From the NCBI GenBank assembly GCA_903821605.1, contig CAIJLZ010000012.1, forward strand, positions 1 through 64,000: a stretch of DNA of 64,000 nucleotides, given 5' to 3'. Positions 35,637 through 43,645 of this stretch are shown here, piece after piece. How positions within the stretch are numbered: the stretch's first letter is position 1; each line of letters opens with the position of its first letter. Source of the DNA: an uncultured Sphingomonadales bacterium (lineage in GTDB: Bacteria > Pseudomonadota > Alphaproteobacteria > Sphingomonadales > Sphingomonadaceae). A program made the translations under genes and the position numbers. The notes beneath the pieces were generated by a model, which saw only the letters and a list, made by a program, of their open reading frames with translations, made no database searches and was not told the origin of the DNA.

Positions 35637-36578
35637 ATGGACACCCGCAAGCTGGTCGATCGGGAATTACTGGCCGCGATCGAACTGTTCCCGCCCCTTG
35701 ATCTCGATCGGATGCCGCTGGCGGATCTGCGCGTCGAAATGGGGGCGATGTTTCCAGCGCTCGAATCCCTCGCCAATAATGATGTCTCGCTAGACGTCGT
35801 GACCGTCCCCGCAGCAGGAGAAGGTCCTGCGATCGAGGTCATTTTGCACCGGCCACGCAACGTGGCCGATCCGCTGCCGCTATTTCTGCACATCCACGGA
35901 GGTGGCTTCGTTCTCGGTGCGGCGATTATGGCCTCGCCCGCCAACATTGACGTGGCGCGCCGTGTCGGCTGCGTCGTTGCGTCTGTCGAATACCGCCTTT
36001 CGCCCCATGCCACGGGACCTGAACCGGTCGAGGACTGCTATCGCGCGCTCACTTGGCTGCATGCCCACGCAGACCAATTTGGTATCGATCGCACTAGGAT
36101 AGCGATTGGCGGGGAAAGCGCGGGCGCTGGCTTATCCGCGGCCCTTGCGCTGATGGTACGTGACCGCCACGAATACCAACTCTGTCTGCAACTTCTCCTC
36201 TGCCCAATGCTCGATGATCGCACCGGGGACAATCACCCATTCTGTGGTGAATTTGTCTGGACCGCGCCCACCAATCGCATCGCATGGGCCACCCGCATCG
36301 GCGAATATATCATTGCAAACGACACCAGCGGCTACATCGCATCAGCCCGCGCAGAAAGCCTTGAAGGCTTGCCACCCGCCTATATTTGTGTGGGTGCGCT
36401 GGATCTTTTTCTCGAAGAAGATCTTGAATATGCGCGCCGCCTCGCCCGCGCAGGCGTGCCAGTGGAATTCCACGTCTGGCCCGGAGCCTACCACGGCTTC
36501 GAACTTGCAGCCGATGCTGCACTGACCCGACGCGCATTGGACGAACGCATCGCCGCACTTACCCGCGCATTCAGCTAA
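35637..36578 (+). CDS. Alpha/beta hydrolase, hormone-sensitive-lipase type
   Basis: 313 residues. The oxyanion motif HIHGGGF (about 82-88), the nucleophile GGESAGAG (Ser about 163), the acid Asp in VGALDLFLEED and His in GAYHGFE near 287 form a complete triad. This family hydrolyses esters and some lactones; after a Baeyer-Villiger step a lactone or ester hydrolase would be needed, so it is a good partner for the monooxygenase at 26655. It lies in the operon of the flavin oxidoreductase and is preceded by a weak AAGGGCGA ribosome site. Confidence 0.87.
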   Translation: MDTRKLVDRELLAAIELFPPLDLDRMPLADLRVEMGAMFPALESLANNDVSLDVVTVPAAGEGPAIEVILHRPRNVADPLPLFLHIHGGGFVLGAAIMASPANIDVARRVGCVVASVEYRLSPHATGPEPVEDCYRALTWLHAHADQFGIDRTRIAIGGESAGAGLSAALALMVRDRHEYQLCLQLLLCPMLDDRTGDNHPFCGEFVWTAPTNRIAWATRIGEYIIANDTSGYIASARAESLEGLPPAYICVGALDLFLEEDLEYARRLARAGVPVEFHVWPGAYHGFELAADAALTRRALDERIAALTRAFS

Positions 36579-36598
36579 TCTTGTAAGGAGCAATTCAC

Positions 36599-37672
36599 AT
36601 GAAGCACAGCGGTGTTGACCTCTGGGATACGTTCTGCGCCCGCCTTGGCGAAGCACGAGGAACGCTGCAAGCGGACGGTGCGCCTACCAGCGCGTTCGAT
36701 CAGGCCGAAGGTGCGCGCTATCTCAGCCGGATCGTCCGACTCGGGCTGGAAATGTACCTTGAAGGCGGCGACCCCGATTTCCCCACTTTTGTCCTGCCCA
36801 GCCATGAAACAGCCAAGCTAGGCGGCGACAATCCCGACAATCTCTATCTGTCAGCCACGATACTTGGAGACCGGACTTATCGGCTCACAGGCAATATCGG
36901 CTCGGCCCACTACCTGTCGATTGGTTCGAAGGCCAATCGCTACGCCATTGACGGCACCATGGCTTCCACCGGAGAACTGCAGAAGGAACAATTTCGCGCC
37001 GATGCGAACGGTAACTTCACCGTCATCGCCGGCTTGGAAAAGCCAAAGGGCAACGAAGCGTGGCTTCCACTCGCACCCGATTCCAATATTCTTCAAGTAC
37101 GCCAGACCTTCCTGCATCGAGCGCAAGAGCACCCTGCCCGCTTTGCCATCGAACGCATCAGCGAAGGCCCCACTTTTCCCCCACCGCAAGATCCGGACGC
37201 TATCGCCCGCCGCATGATAGCGGCGGCAGATTTCGTGGTGAATTCCACGCGAATGTTCGCCAACTGGTCAAAGCTATTTATGGCACACCCCAACCAGATG
37301 CGCGATTGGGGACAGGACATGTTCCACAAAGCCGGGGGCGATCCAGCCATCTTCTATTGCCACGGCTACTGGACCCTCGGCCCCGGCGAAATGCTGGTGA
37401 TCGAAACCGACGTGCCCGAATGCGAACACTGGAACATCCAGGTCGATAACTGGTGGATGGAATCAATGGATTACCGCTACGTGCCCACTTGCATCAACGC
37501 AGGCAACGCCGTGCGGGAAGCAGATGGCAGTGTCCGCATCGTACTGGCGGCGGAAAATCCAGGCATACCCAACTGGCTGACCACCCACGGCCACAGCGAA
37601 GGGCACATGCTGCTGCGCTGGGTCCGCGCTGTTTCACATCCTATCCCGCGCGTTAGAGTGGTGCGCCGCTGA
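36599..37672 (+). CDS. DUF1214 domain protein
   Basis: 357 residues, mostly beta, no signal peptide. The C-terminal half (about 245-350) has the DUF1214 pattern: YCHGYWTLGPGEMLVIETDV, then WNIQVDNWWMESMDY and the conserved tail AENPGIPNWLTTHGHSEG. Such proteins occur in catabolic clusters of sphingomonads and actinobacteria without a known reaction. It is the last gene of the operon and is followed 1 base on by a strong hairpin. An AAGGAG site precedes the ATG. Confidence 0.75.
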   Translation: MKHSGVDLWDTFCARLGEARGTLQADGAPTSAFDQAEGARYLSRIVRLGLEMYLEGGDPDFPTFVLPSHETAKLGGDNPDNLYLSATILGDRTYRLTGNIGSAHYLSIGSKANRYAIDGTMASTGELQKEQFRADANGNFTVIAGLEKPKGNEAWLPLAPDSNILQVRQTFLHRAQEHPARFAIERISEGPTFPPPQDPDAIARRMIAAADFVVNSTRMFANWSKLFMAHPNQMRDWGQDMFHKAGGDPAIFYCHGYWTLGPGEMLVIETDVPECEHWNIQVDNWWMESMDYRYVPTCINAGNAVREADGSVRIVLAAENPGIPNWLTTHGHSEGHMLLRWVRAVSHPIPRVRVVRR

Positions 37673-37673
37673 T

Positions 37674-37708
37674 TGACAATCCGGGGAGGGTTCCGCCCCG
37701 GATTGTCA
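37674..37708. terminator. Strong bidirectional hairpin between convergent operons
   Basis: Perfect 13-bp arms TGACAATCCGGGG (37674-37686) and CCCCGGATTGTCA (37696-37708), with a nine-base loop. It separates the DUF1214 operon from the converging SDR pair. No long T run follows, so it may act as a transcript-end stabiliser or for both directions. Confidence 0.75.
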
Positions 37709-37715
37709 TGCGGCT

Positions 37716-38495
37716 TTATAGCGGCAGGTAATCACCGCCATTGATGTCCAGCGTTGCGCCGGTCACCGACGACAATTCGTCAAGCAAGAATATAAGGATG
37801 CCACGCGCGCATTCCTCGTCACTCGGGACCCGGCCTAGCGCCATCGTTGCAGAAATGGCAGCCTCTGCTTCGGCCACGCTCGGCCCACCCTTGCCTGCTT
37901 CGCTTTCCAGCCATGCGCGCGCCGGTGCACTCATCGTCCAGCCGATCGCGGGTGTATTCACACGGATACCCTTCTGCCCCAGTTCTTTGGCTAGATAGCG
38001 CGTCAACGAGGCCTGCGCCGCCTTGGTCGCGGCATAGCCCCCCTGATGTTCGACGACCTTACGGGCCACCTGGCTGCCCACGTTTACAATCGCCCCCCCG
38101 CCTTGGCGCTCCATCTGCGGTACGACCGCCTTGATCATGCGGATAGTACCCATCACCGTCACCTCGAAGGCGCGGCCCAACGCATCAAGATCAAGGTCAA
38201 TCACCGGGGCAAGGCTGCCAGGGAAATAGGCACTGTTCACCAGCCCGTCGATCCGACCGAACGCTGACACCGCCTGTTCGACCACCGCAGCGCAATCGGC
38301 ATCATTGGTCACGTCGGCCCGCACGGCCAGTGCCCGTCGGCCAAGCGCCTCAATCTCGCGGACTACTTCGTCCATGATACCACCCGAACGCGAAACCATT
38401 ACCATGTCAGCACCCATTCGTGCCGCTTCGACGGCGATCGTGCGGCCCAGCCCCGGTCCGATACCGGTGACGATCACAACCTTTCCTTGCAACAT
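37716..38495 (-). CDS. Short-chain dehydrogenase/reductase (SDR)
   Basis: 259 residues from the ATG at 38495, two bases after the upstream stop; in-frame GTG codons at 38501 and 38510 are possible starts because the GGAGG site lies further upstream. Classical SDR: TGIGPGLGRT, NSAYFPG (altered NNAG), Ser in VGSQVARK, and YAATK with Lys. It ends INGGDYLPL. A classical oxidoreductase of the island. Second gene of a two-gene operon with the unusual SDR upstream. Confidence 0.85.
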   Translation of the reverse strand: MLQGKVVIVTGIGPGLGRTIAVEAARMGADMVMVSRSGGIMDEVVREIEALGRRALAVRADVTNDADCAAVVEQAVSAFGRIDGLVNSAYFPGSLAPVIDLDLDALGRAFEVTVMGTIRMIKAVVPQMERQGGGAIVNVGSQVARKVVEHQGGYAATKAAQASLTRYLAKELGQKGIRVNTPAIGWTMSAPARAWLESEAGKGGPSVAEAEAAISATMALGRVPSDEECARGILIFLLDELSSVTGATLDINGGDYLPL

Positions 38496-38497
38496 GC

Positions 38498-39274
38498 TCA
38501 CAGGTTCCACCCTCCATCACAGGAAATTGTCTGGCCAGTAACATAGCCGGCGCGGCGCGAGGCGAGAAATACCGCCGTATCGGCCACCTCCTCGGGCTGG
38601 CCATAACGGTGCAATGCAATCGTCGCCTGAACCTGTGTGTGCCATTCCGCATCAAACGCCGTATCTTTCAGGCGGTGGAAGATACCGGCGTCGATCACCC
38701 CGATGGCAATCGTGTTGGCGCGCACACCGTTACCGCCCTCTTCGCGCGCAATGCCTTTCATCAGTTGCTGGATCGCTCCTTTGGGTGCCACCGACAGCAC
38801 ATCGCGCTCAGGCCATTTGACCACCCCGGCCGATCCAACATGAACGTAGGACCCGCCCTGCTTGCGCAGTTCGGGCAATGTCGCGTGTACCACATTGAAA
38901 AAACCGTTCACGTCGTTGTCCACCACGCGCCGCCATTCGTCGGGGGTCACTTCGTGGATCTTGCGCATCTGAATGTCATAGCCAGTTGCCACCACCACCG
39001 TGTGCACGCGTCCGAAGCGAACTACCAGCGCGGCCACCGCCGCCTGTAGACTAGCTGGGTCGGTCACATCGGCCTTAACTAGGTCCACCAACTGCCCGTG
39101 CGCGCGCACAGCCTCAGCCGCGACCTCAGCCCCTTCACGATTGTTCCGATAGGTAATGGCGACATTGGCGCCCGCTGCGGCAAGCCTCTCGCAGATCACC
39201 TGCCCGGTGCCGCCGCTGCCGCCGACAACCAGCGCCACGCCATCCGGAAAATCCGGACCTGATGGACGAATCAT
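38498..39274 (-). CDS. SDR-family protein lacking the catalytic tyrosine
   Basis: 258 residues from the ATG at 39274. The cofactor motif VGGSGGTGQ is kept, with YRNNREGAE after beta 2. At the active site the sequence is VGSAGVVKWPERDVLSVAPK: the Lys is present but the Tyr four residues before it is Ser. The protein otherwise has full SDR length and ends GQTISCDGGWNL. It may be a non-canonical enzyme or a partner subunit of the adjacent SDR. It is divergent from the Lrp gene pair and a half-site of the island operator lies upstream. Confidence 0.82.
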   Translation of the reverse strand: MIRPSGPDFPDGVALVVGGSGGTGQVICERLAAAGANVAITYRNNREGAEVAAEAVRAHGQLVDLVKADVTDPASLQAAVAALVVRFGRVHTVVVATGYDIQMRKIHEVTPDEWRRVVDNDVNGFFNVVHATLPELRKQGGSYVHVGSAGVVKWPERDVLSVAPKGAIQQLMKGIAREEGGNGVRANTIAIGVIDAGIFHRLKDTAFDAEWHTQVQATIALHRYGQPEEVADTAVFLASRRAGYVTGQTISCDGGWNL

Positions 39275-39310
39275 TTCACTCTCCCAGGATCGATTGTAAT
39301 TACACATTCA

Positions 39311-39350
39311 AAACGCATACTGCGGCGCAGCCGCAAATACGCAAAGCGAG
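39311..39350. promoter_or_regulatory. Control region with an island-operator-like half-site
   Basis: TACGCAAAGCGAG at 39338-39350 resembles the half-sites at 40420 and 47211. AAAACGCAT lies at 39311-39319, and a short palindrome TGCGGC-GCA-GCCGCA at 39321-39335 lies between. The region serves the divergent SDR pair and the Lrp genes, so it may mediate autoregulation. Confidence 0.45.
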
Positions 39351-39491
39351 TTTTTTATCTATTATTTTGATCATATGCGCAATAAGATTCGCCGGAAATA
39401 AAGAAAATCACACCCTAGTACCCTCGCGAACAATGGGTTGATTTGCACTGCGGCTTCGCCTAGCCCTGCCTGAAATAAAGGAGTTCACGCC

Positions 39492-39962
39492 ATTTCCAAG
39501 CCACGGCTCGACGAACACGATGAAGCCATCATCGCCTGCCTGCGCGAAGATGGCCGCATGGCGATCCGGGATCTTGCGGTGCGGGTCCACCTTAACGAAG
39601 CGACCGTGCGCGCGCGCATCCGCAAGCTCGAACAGTCCAGCACCATGCGCGTCGTCGCTCGGCTCGATCTTGGCGCGGTGGGCTACCCTTTCACGGCACT
39701 TGTAGGCGTCCGACTGAGGGGGCGCTCGATTGAGGATGTATGCAAGGATCTGCTCGCCCTGCCTGAAGTGATATCCGTGCTCTCGGTGATTGGCCGGAAC
39801 GATCTGGAAATTCAGGTGATCGCGCCTTCGCTGGAAGAACTCAACCGCCAACTGACCGAGGTCATTCCAGCCATCGACGGAATCGTCGCATTGGAATCAG
39901 CCCTTGCCATGAAAATCTACAAGTATGTGCAACCATGGGGACGCTTCGATGAAAGCGATTGA
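39492..39962 (+). CDS. Lrp/AsnC-family regulator with a probable ATT start
   Basis: 156 residues if translation begins at the ATT at 39492. The first ATG in frame (39558) would remove the first part of the DNA-binding domain. From the ATT the protein reads (M)SKPRLDEHDEAIIACLREDG, a standard AsnC start, followed by the helix-turn-helix (RDLAVRVHLNEATVRARIRKLE) and the RAM effector domain (about 65-140). AAGGAG lies eight bases before the ATT and an in-frame TGA at 39471 excludes a longer start. It overlaps the second Lrp gene by 14 bases. Confidence 0.8.
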   Translation: MSKPRLDEHDEAIIACLREDGRMAIRDLAVRVHLNEATVRARIRKLEQSSTMRVVARLDLGAVGYPFTALVGVRLRGRSIEDVCKDLLALPEVISVLSVIGRNDLEIQVIAPSLEELNRQLTEVIPAIDGIVALESALAMKIYKYVQPWGRFDESD

Positions 39963-40416
39963 GCTCAACGACCTCGACCGCCGGATCCTCGAACGCCTGT
40001 CAGTCGATGCACGCGTCAGTAACCGCGAGATTGCGCGCGAGCTCGGCCTGACCGAAGGCACGATCCGCATGCGGCTGAAACGACTGACCGACGAAGATGC
40101 CATTCAGGTCGTGGCCATCACCAACTACGACCACATGGACGATCCGCTCGTTGCCTATTTGTGGATCGAGGTAGACGCCACTTTCCCGGTCGGCCCGATT
40201 ATCGAGGCACTCGTCGACGAACCCCAGATCACCTACGTCGCCTCACTGCTCGGTCGGGCAGATATAATGGCGATCACGTGGGTCAACGATGCCAGCCAGC
40301 TGGCAGATTACCTGCACAACCATATCGATAAAATTCCAGGTATCGCGCGCATCCACTACGAACTGACGCATAAGCTGATCAAGCACGACTATCGCACCAC
40401 CAGCATCGTCAAGTAA
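39949..40416 (+). CDS. Lrp/AsnC-family regulator
   Basis: 155 residues. Winged helix-turn-helix (ELNDLDRRILERLSVDARVS, NREIARELGLTEGTIRMRLK) at about 4-55 and a RAM ligand-binding domain at about 70-145. It overlaps the preceding Lrp gene by 14 bases, so the two are made together and may form hetero-oligomers. A perfect 13-bp inverted repeat begins four bases after its stop. These regulators typically bind amino acids or aromatic and acyl metabolites; the ligand here is unknown. They are the only regulators in the 26-54 kb island. Confidence 0.88.
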   Translation: MKAIELNDLDRRILERLSVDARVSNREIARELGLTEGTIRMRLKRLTDEDAIQVVAITNYDHMDDPLVAYLWIEVDATFPVGPIIEALVDEPQITYVASLLGRADIMAITWVNDASQLADYLHNHIDKIPGIARIHYELTHKLIKHDYRTTSIVK

Positions 40417-40419
40417 GAT

Positions 40420-40461
40420 ACGCAAAACATCATTTTTAAGACTGTTATTGATGTTTTGCGT
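40420..40461. promoter_or_regulatory. Perfect 13-bp inverted repeat, island operator 2
   Basis: ACGCAAAACATCA (40420-40432) and TGATGTTTTGCGT (40449-40461), separated by 16 bases. It lies between the Lrp pair and the SnoaL-flavoprotein operon. TTGACA at 40461-40466 overlaps the right arm and could be a -35 box, so binding would directly affect polymerase. It is the clearest member of the island's repeated motif. Confidence 0.75.
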
Positions 40462-40511
40462 TGACATAGGCACATGGATGACGAAAAGCCCTCCAAGATT
40501 TGGAGAGACGC

Positions 40512-40958
40512 ATGACCGACTTTGCGCTGCGCCGCGCGCACCTGAAAAATTTGTTCACGCAGGCCATCACCGCCTATGGGACCAAAGACTTTGATATTTT
40601 CGCCACGTTCGTTCACGAGCAGGCGGAATTCGACTGGCCCTACCTGCCGCTCAAAGAATTTCCCGACCGCATGGTCGGCCGCGATGAGTTCATCGCGATG
40701 TCTCGCGCAGGGATGGCCGATTGCGACGGCTATCACCACCAGATCGATCGCTTCTACGATATGGCAGATCCTGACATGGTTCTGGTCGAATATCACTCTG
40801 GCACTACGCTGCACTCCTCCGGCCGGACATATGCCAACAAATACCTTGGCATCTTGCGCTTCGAGGGCGATCTCGTGGTTCATTGGCGCGAATACGTGAA
40901 CCCTCTGCCAATTATTGAGGCTTTTGGTTTGGAATTCCGAAACGAAGCACTAGCATGA
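40512..40958 (+). CDS. SnoaL-like (nuclear transport factor 2 fold) protein
   Basis: 148 residues from the ATG at 40512, with GGAGA upstream. The pattern is SnoaL/ketosteroid isomerase-like: helical start (LRRAHLKNLFTQAITAYGTK), DIFATFVHEQAEFDWPYLP, GRDEFIAMSR and strands VLVEYHSGTTLHSSG and LVVHWREYVNPL. Members act as isomerases, cyclases or dehydratases, or have no enzymatic role. It overlaps the KstD-like flavoprotein gene by 4 bases, so it may act on its substrate or product. Confidence 0.75.
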   Translation: MTDFALRRAHLKNLFTQAITAYGTKDFDIFATFVHEQAEFDWPYLPLKEFPDRMVGRDEFIAMSRAGMADCDGYHHQIDRFYDMADPDMVLVEYHSGTTLHSSGRTYANKYLGILRFEGDLVVHWREYVNPLPIIEAFGLEFRNEALA

Positions 40959-42649
40959 ACGGCATCTGGGACAAGGAGGTCGAGGTTCTCATCGTCGGTT
41001 CCGGCGCGGGTGCGATGGCATCCGGCGTCTTTGCTGCCCATCGCGGCGCACGCACGCTGATCGTTGAAAAGAGTGCTCTCTACGGCGGCACAAGCGCCAC
41101 TTCCGGCGGCGGCGTCTGGATACCAGCAAGCGATTCTGCGCTTGAGCAAGGTCAGCAGGATACGCCCGAAGAAGCCTATACCTATATCAAGGAATTGACT
41201 GGCAATACCGTCGCGGATGATCGCATCCGTGCCTTTGTCCAAAACGCCCGTGTTATGAAGGGCGCGATCGAGGCCGTGTCGGCCTTGCGCTTTACCGCCA
41301 TTCCCTACACCGATTATCAGGCCGAGAAACCCGGCGGTAAAATGGGTTACCGCAGCCACGCCTGCAATACGATCCACGCCAGCGAGCTTTCGCCAGAAGA
41401 TTTCGCCACGCTACGAACCACACACCGTTCCGCCATGCTGTTCGGCAAAATTCCTTGGACGATCATGGAATCAGCCCCAATGATCACGCGCGGCCCCGGC
41501 TGGAAAAGCACCATGGCGCGCGTTTTGTTGCGCTATTACAGTGACATCACCCAACGCCTCAGAAGCCCGCGCAGCCGCTTCATCGTGTTCGGCTCGGCTA
41601 TAGCTGCCCACCTCAAAAACGCGCTAAACCGCACCGGCGGCGAACTTTGGCTCAACACCGCACTAATCGATCTACTGCGCGATGAAAGCGGTGTCGTGAC
41701 CGGTGCGTTGGTGCAAAAAAATGGCAAAGTTTTGCGGATCCGAGCCACCCGGGGTGTGATCCTTGGCGCGGGCGGTTTCGAGCGCAATCAGGCCATGCGC
41801 GACCGCTACCTGCCCGGCGAAAGCCGCACCACCTTTTCCGCTAGCCAGGAAAACAATACCGGCGATGCGATCGAGGCTGGCATCCGCATTGGTGCGTCAA
41901 CAGACCTGATGGATGAGGCATGGTGGGCTCCCACTGTCCATGTGCCAGGCGAAGATACCGCTCGCCCGCTGTTTTTTGAACGCGCCTTACCTGGCTGCAT
42001 CATCGTCAACCAGGCAGGCGATCGCTACATGAACGAGGCAAAAAGCTACGACATCGCCGGCAAGGCGATGATAGAGGCTGATCGTCCTGATGCGCGCACA
42101 ATTCCTTCATGGATCATCCTCGATGCCCGCTTCCGGAAGAAATACCCGATGGGGCCGATCATACCGCTATTGCCAGACTGGATGCAATCGCCCGCCGCGC
42201 GCAAGGCCATGAAGAAAGCGTCCACCATAGAAGGCCTAGCGCGCATGATAGGCGTCGATCCTGGCCGGCTTTCAGCCACCATTGCGAAGATCAATCGTTA
42301 CGCCAGCACTGGGGTAGACGAGGATTTCCACCGTGGCTCAGCCCCTTACGACCGCTACTATGGAGATCAGTCGGTCAAGCCAAACCCCAACCTCGCCCCG
42401 CTCGATTGCGCGCCGTTCTATGCCTTACAGGTTTATCCGGGCGATATCGGCACCAAAGGCGGCCTTGCAACCGATGACCGCGCCCGCGTGATCGACATGG
42501 CAGGCGAGCCGATCTCCGGTCTCTATGCTATCGGCAACACCGCAGCCTCAGTTATGGGGCCCTCATATCCCGGTGCGGGGTCCACGCTCGCCCCGGCGAT
42601 GACCTTTGGCATGCTCGCGGTTTACGACATGCTAGGTGAACCGGCATAA
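40955..42649 (+). CDS. 3-ketosteroid-dehydrogenase-like FAD flavoprotein
   Basis: 564 residues. FAD motif VLIVGSGAGAMASGVFAAHR (about 11-30) with the family stretch YGGTSATSGGGVWIP. The C-terminal MGPSYPGAGSTLAPAMTFG (about 534-552) contains the Tyr-Pro-Gly-x-Gly motif that supplies the proton donor Tyr and Gly in 3-ketosteroid delta-1-dehydrogenases. This supports action on a cyclic ketone, introducing a double bond next to the carbonyl. The related delta-4 and other 3-oxo-ring dehydrogenases cannot be separated by sequence alone. It is co-translated with the SnoaL-like gene. Confidence 0.87.
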   Translation: MNGIWDKEVEVLIVGSGAGAMASGVFAAHRGARTLIVEKSALYGGTSATSGGGVWIPASDSALEQGQQDTPEEAYTYIKELTGNTVADDRIRAFVQNARVMKGAIEAVSALRFTAIPYTDYQAEKPGGKMGYRSHACNTIHASELSPEDFATLRTTHRSAMLFGKIPWTIMESAPMITRGPGWKSTMARVLLRYYSDITQRLRSPRSRFIVFGSAIAAHLKNALNRTGGELWLNTALIDLLRDESGVVTGALVQKNGKVLRIRATRGVILGAGGFERNQAMRDRYLPGESRTTFSASQENNTGDAIEAGIRIGASTDLMDEAWWAPTVHVPGEDTARPLFFERALPGCIIVNQAGDRYMNEAKSYDIAGKAMIEADRPDARTIPSWIILDARFRKKYPMGPIIPLLPDWMQSPAARKAMKKASTIEGLARMIGVDPGRLSATIAKINRYASTGVDEDFHRGSAPYDRYYGDQSVKPNPNLAPLDCAPFYALQVYPGDIGTKGGLATDDRARVIDMAGEPISGLYAIGNTAASVMGPSYPGAGSTLAPAMTFGMLAVYDMLGEPA

Positions 42650-42973
42650 TCCTTAGCCTGACGCTAACCGGCGTCTCAACCGAGTTCGTTGCGGAAGTCG
42701 CAATGGGCGCTGCACACCTCGACTGATGTGTCTTTGCGACGATATACGATCTGGCCAATACCGCGCCACTCGTCGGGCTCCTTCTCACCGGTCCGCCCGC
42801 CTCCGGTCAACGTCGCCGACAGTAAAGCTGATTGGCCAGTCGCCTCCCGTATCTTCGCGCGCGTCGCAACCAGAGCGGGCGAGGACCCCGGCGTTGCCGA
42901 TGCCCTCGCCCTTAAATTCGGCCTCGGTTAAGGGCAGGTCCGGCGCAGATCCTCCGCAGCGGCGGACCTGTTC
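42650..42973. other. 324-base gap with a possible decayed reading frame
   Basis: No supported gene. On the minus strand one frame from about 42927 down to 42675 is open without a start codon and ends GEKEPDEWRGIGQIVYRRKD, then VEVCSAHCDFRNELG and stop, which looks protein-like. It may be the tail of a lost gene. I recognise no family. Confidence 0.35.
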
Positions 42974-43519
42974 TCAGGCAGCCGGAGCCGGGGCAATTCC
43001 CTGGTTCAAGCTGTCGATGATCCGGCGCTTCATTGGGCCGACCCATTCAGCCTCAAGCCTCGCATCAAGTAGGCCCGCGCCTTTCAACTCGTCACACAGC
43101 TTCATCTGATGCCCGATGTCGAATAGGTCGAGCTGCGATGAAAACTTACCGCCGCCGCCATAAGTGATGAAGCTCACGCCCTCGGTCTCATAGAACGAAC
43201 CATCGGACCGCGTTCCAGGCCCGCGATTGACCCAGCGACTGAATATCCGATCGCCATTGACGGCGTATTCTAGGATGGGAAAGCTCCATCCAGTCCAGCC
43301 CGAACCGACATCCATGTCGCGTCCGTAATGGGTTGCGCGGATTTCGTCGCGATTGCGCGCGAATACCGGCATCGCCCCGCCATAGGGGCAAAAATACGTC
43401 GCATCTTGGTGATAGAACTCGTCGGCGATCCACGCCCAATGGTTCCGCCGTTCAGCCTCGACAAAGGCATTGCGCAACCCTTCGATTGCAGCTTCCACTT
43501 CTTCGCGGGGGTATGACAC
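42974..43519 (-). CDS. SnoaL-like protein
   Basis: 181 residues from a GTG at 43519 that has AGGAG five bases upstream; the frame is open to an earlier ATG at 43615, but that lies over the divergent promoter. SnoaL/NTF2-like pattern: EAAIEGLRNAFVEAERRNHW, AWIADEFYHQDATYFCPYGG, RNRDEIRATHYG and FDIGHQMKLCDELKGAGL. The catalytic function is unknown. It stands alone and is divergent from the sulfotransferase operon, with a half-site of the island operator between them. Confidence 0.75.
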   Translation of the reverse strand: MSYPREEVEAAIEGLRNAFVEAERRNHWAWIADEFYHQDATYFCPYGGAMPVFARNRDEIRATHYGRDMDVGSGWTGWSFPILEYAVNGDRIFSRWVNRGPGTRSDGSFYETEGVSFITYGGGGKFSSQLDLFDIGHQMKLCDELKGAGLLDARLEAEWVGPMKRRIIDSLNQGIAPAPAA

Positions 43520-43582
43520 AGGTATCTCCTCTCTGAAGCCCCTCTCTGATAGGGCCGCGTTTCCATACAAATTAATTGCACA

Positions 43583-43633
43583 TTGCGCTTTTATAATCCA
43601 TATAAAACTACGCAAAACGACGTTTTATAGAAG
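43583..43633. promoter_or_regulatory. Island operator 3, divergent control region
   Basis: TACGCAAAACGACG at 43610-43623 matches the half-site of the island operator. AAAAC-GAC-GTTTT is a perfect short inverted repeat at 43615-43627. TTGCGCTTTTAT and ATAAAACTACGCA nearby form an imperfect opposite half. The region controls the SnoaL gene (minus) and the sulfotransferase operon (plus). Confidence 0.55.
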
Positions 43634-43645
43634 GTATTAGGCATT

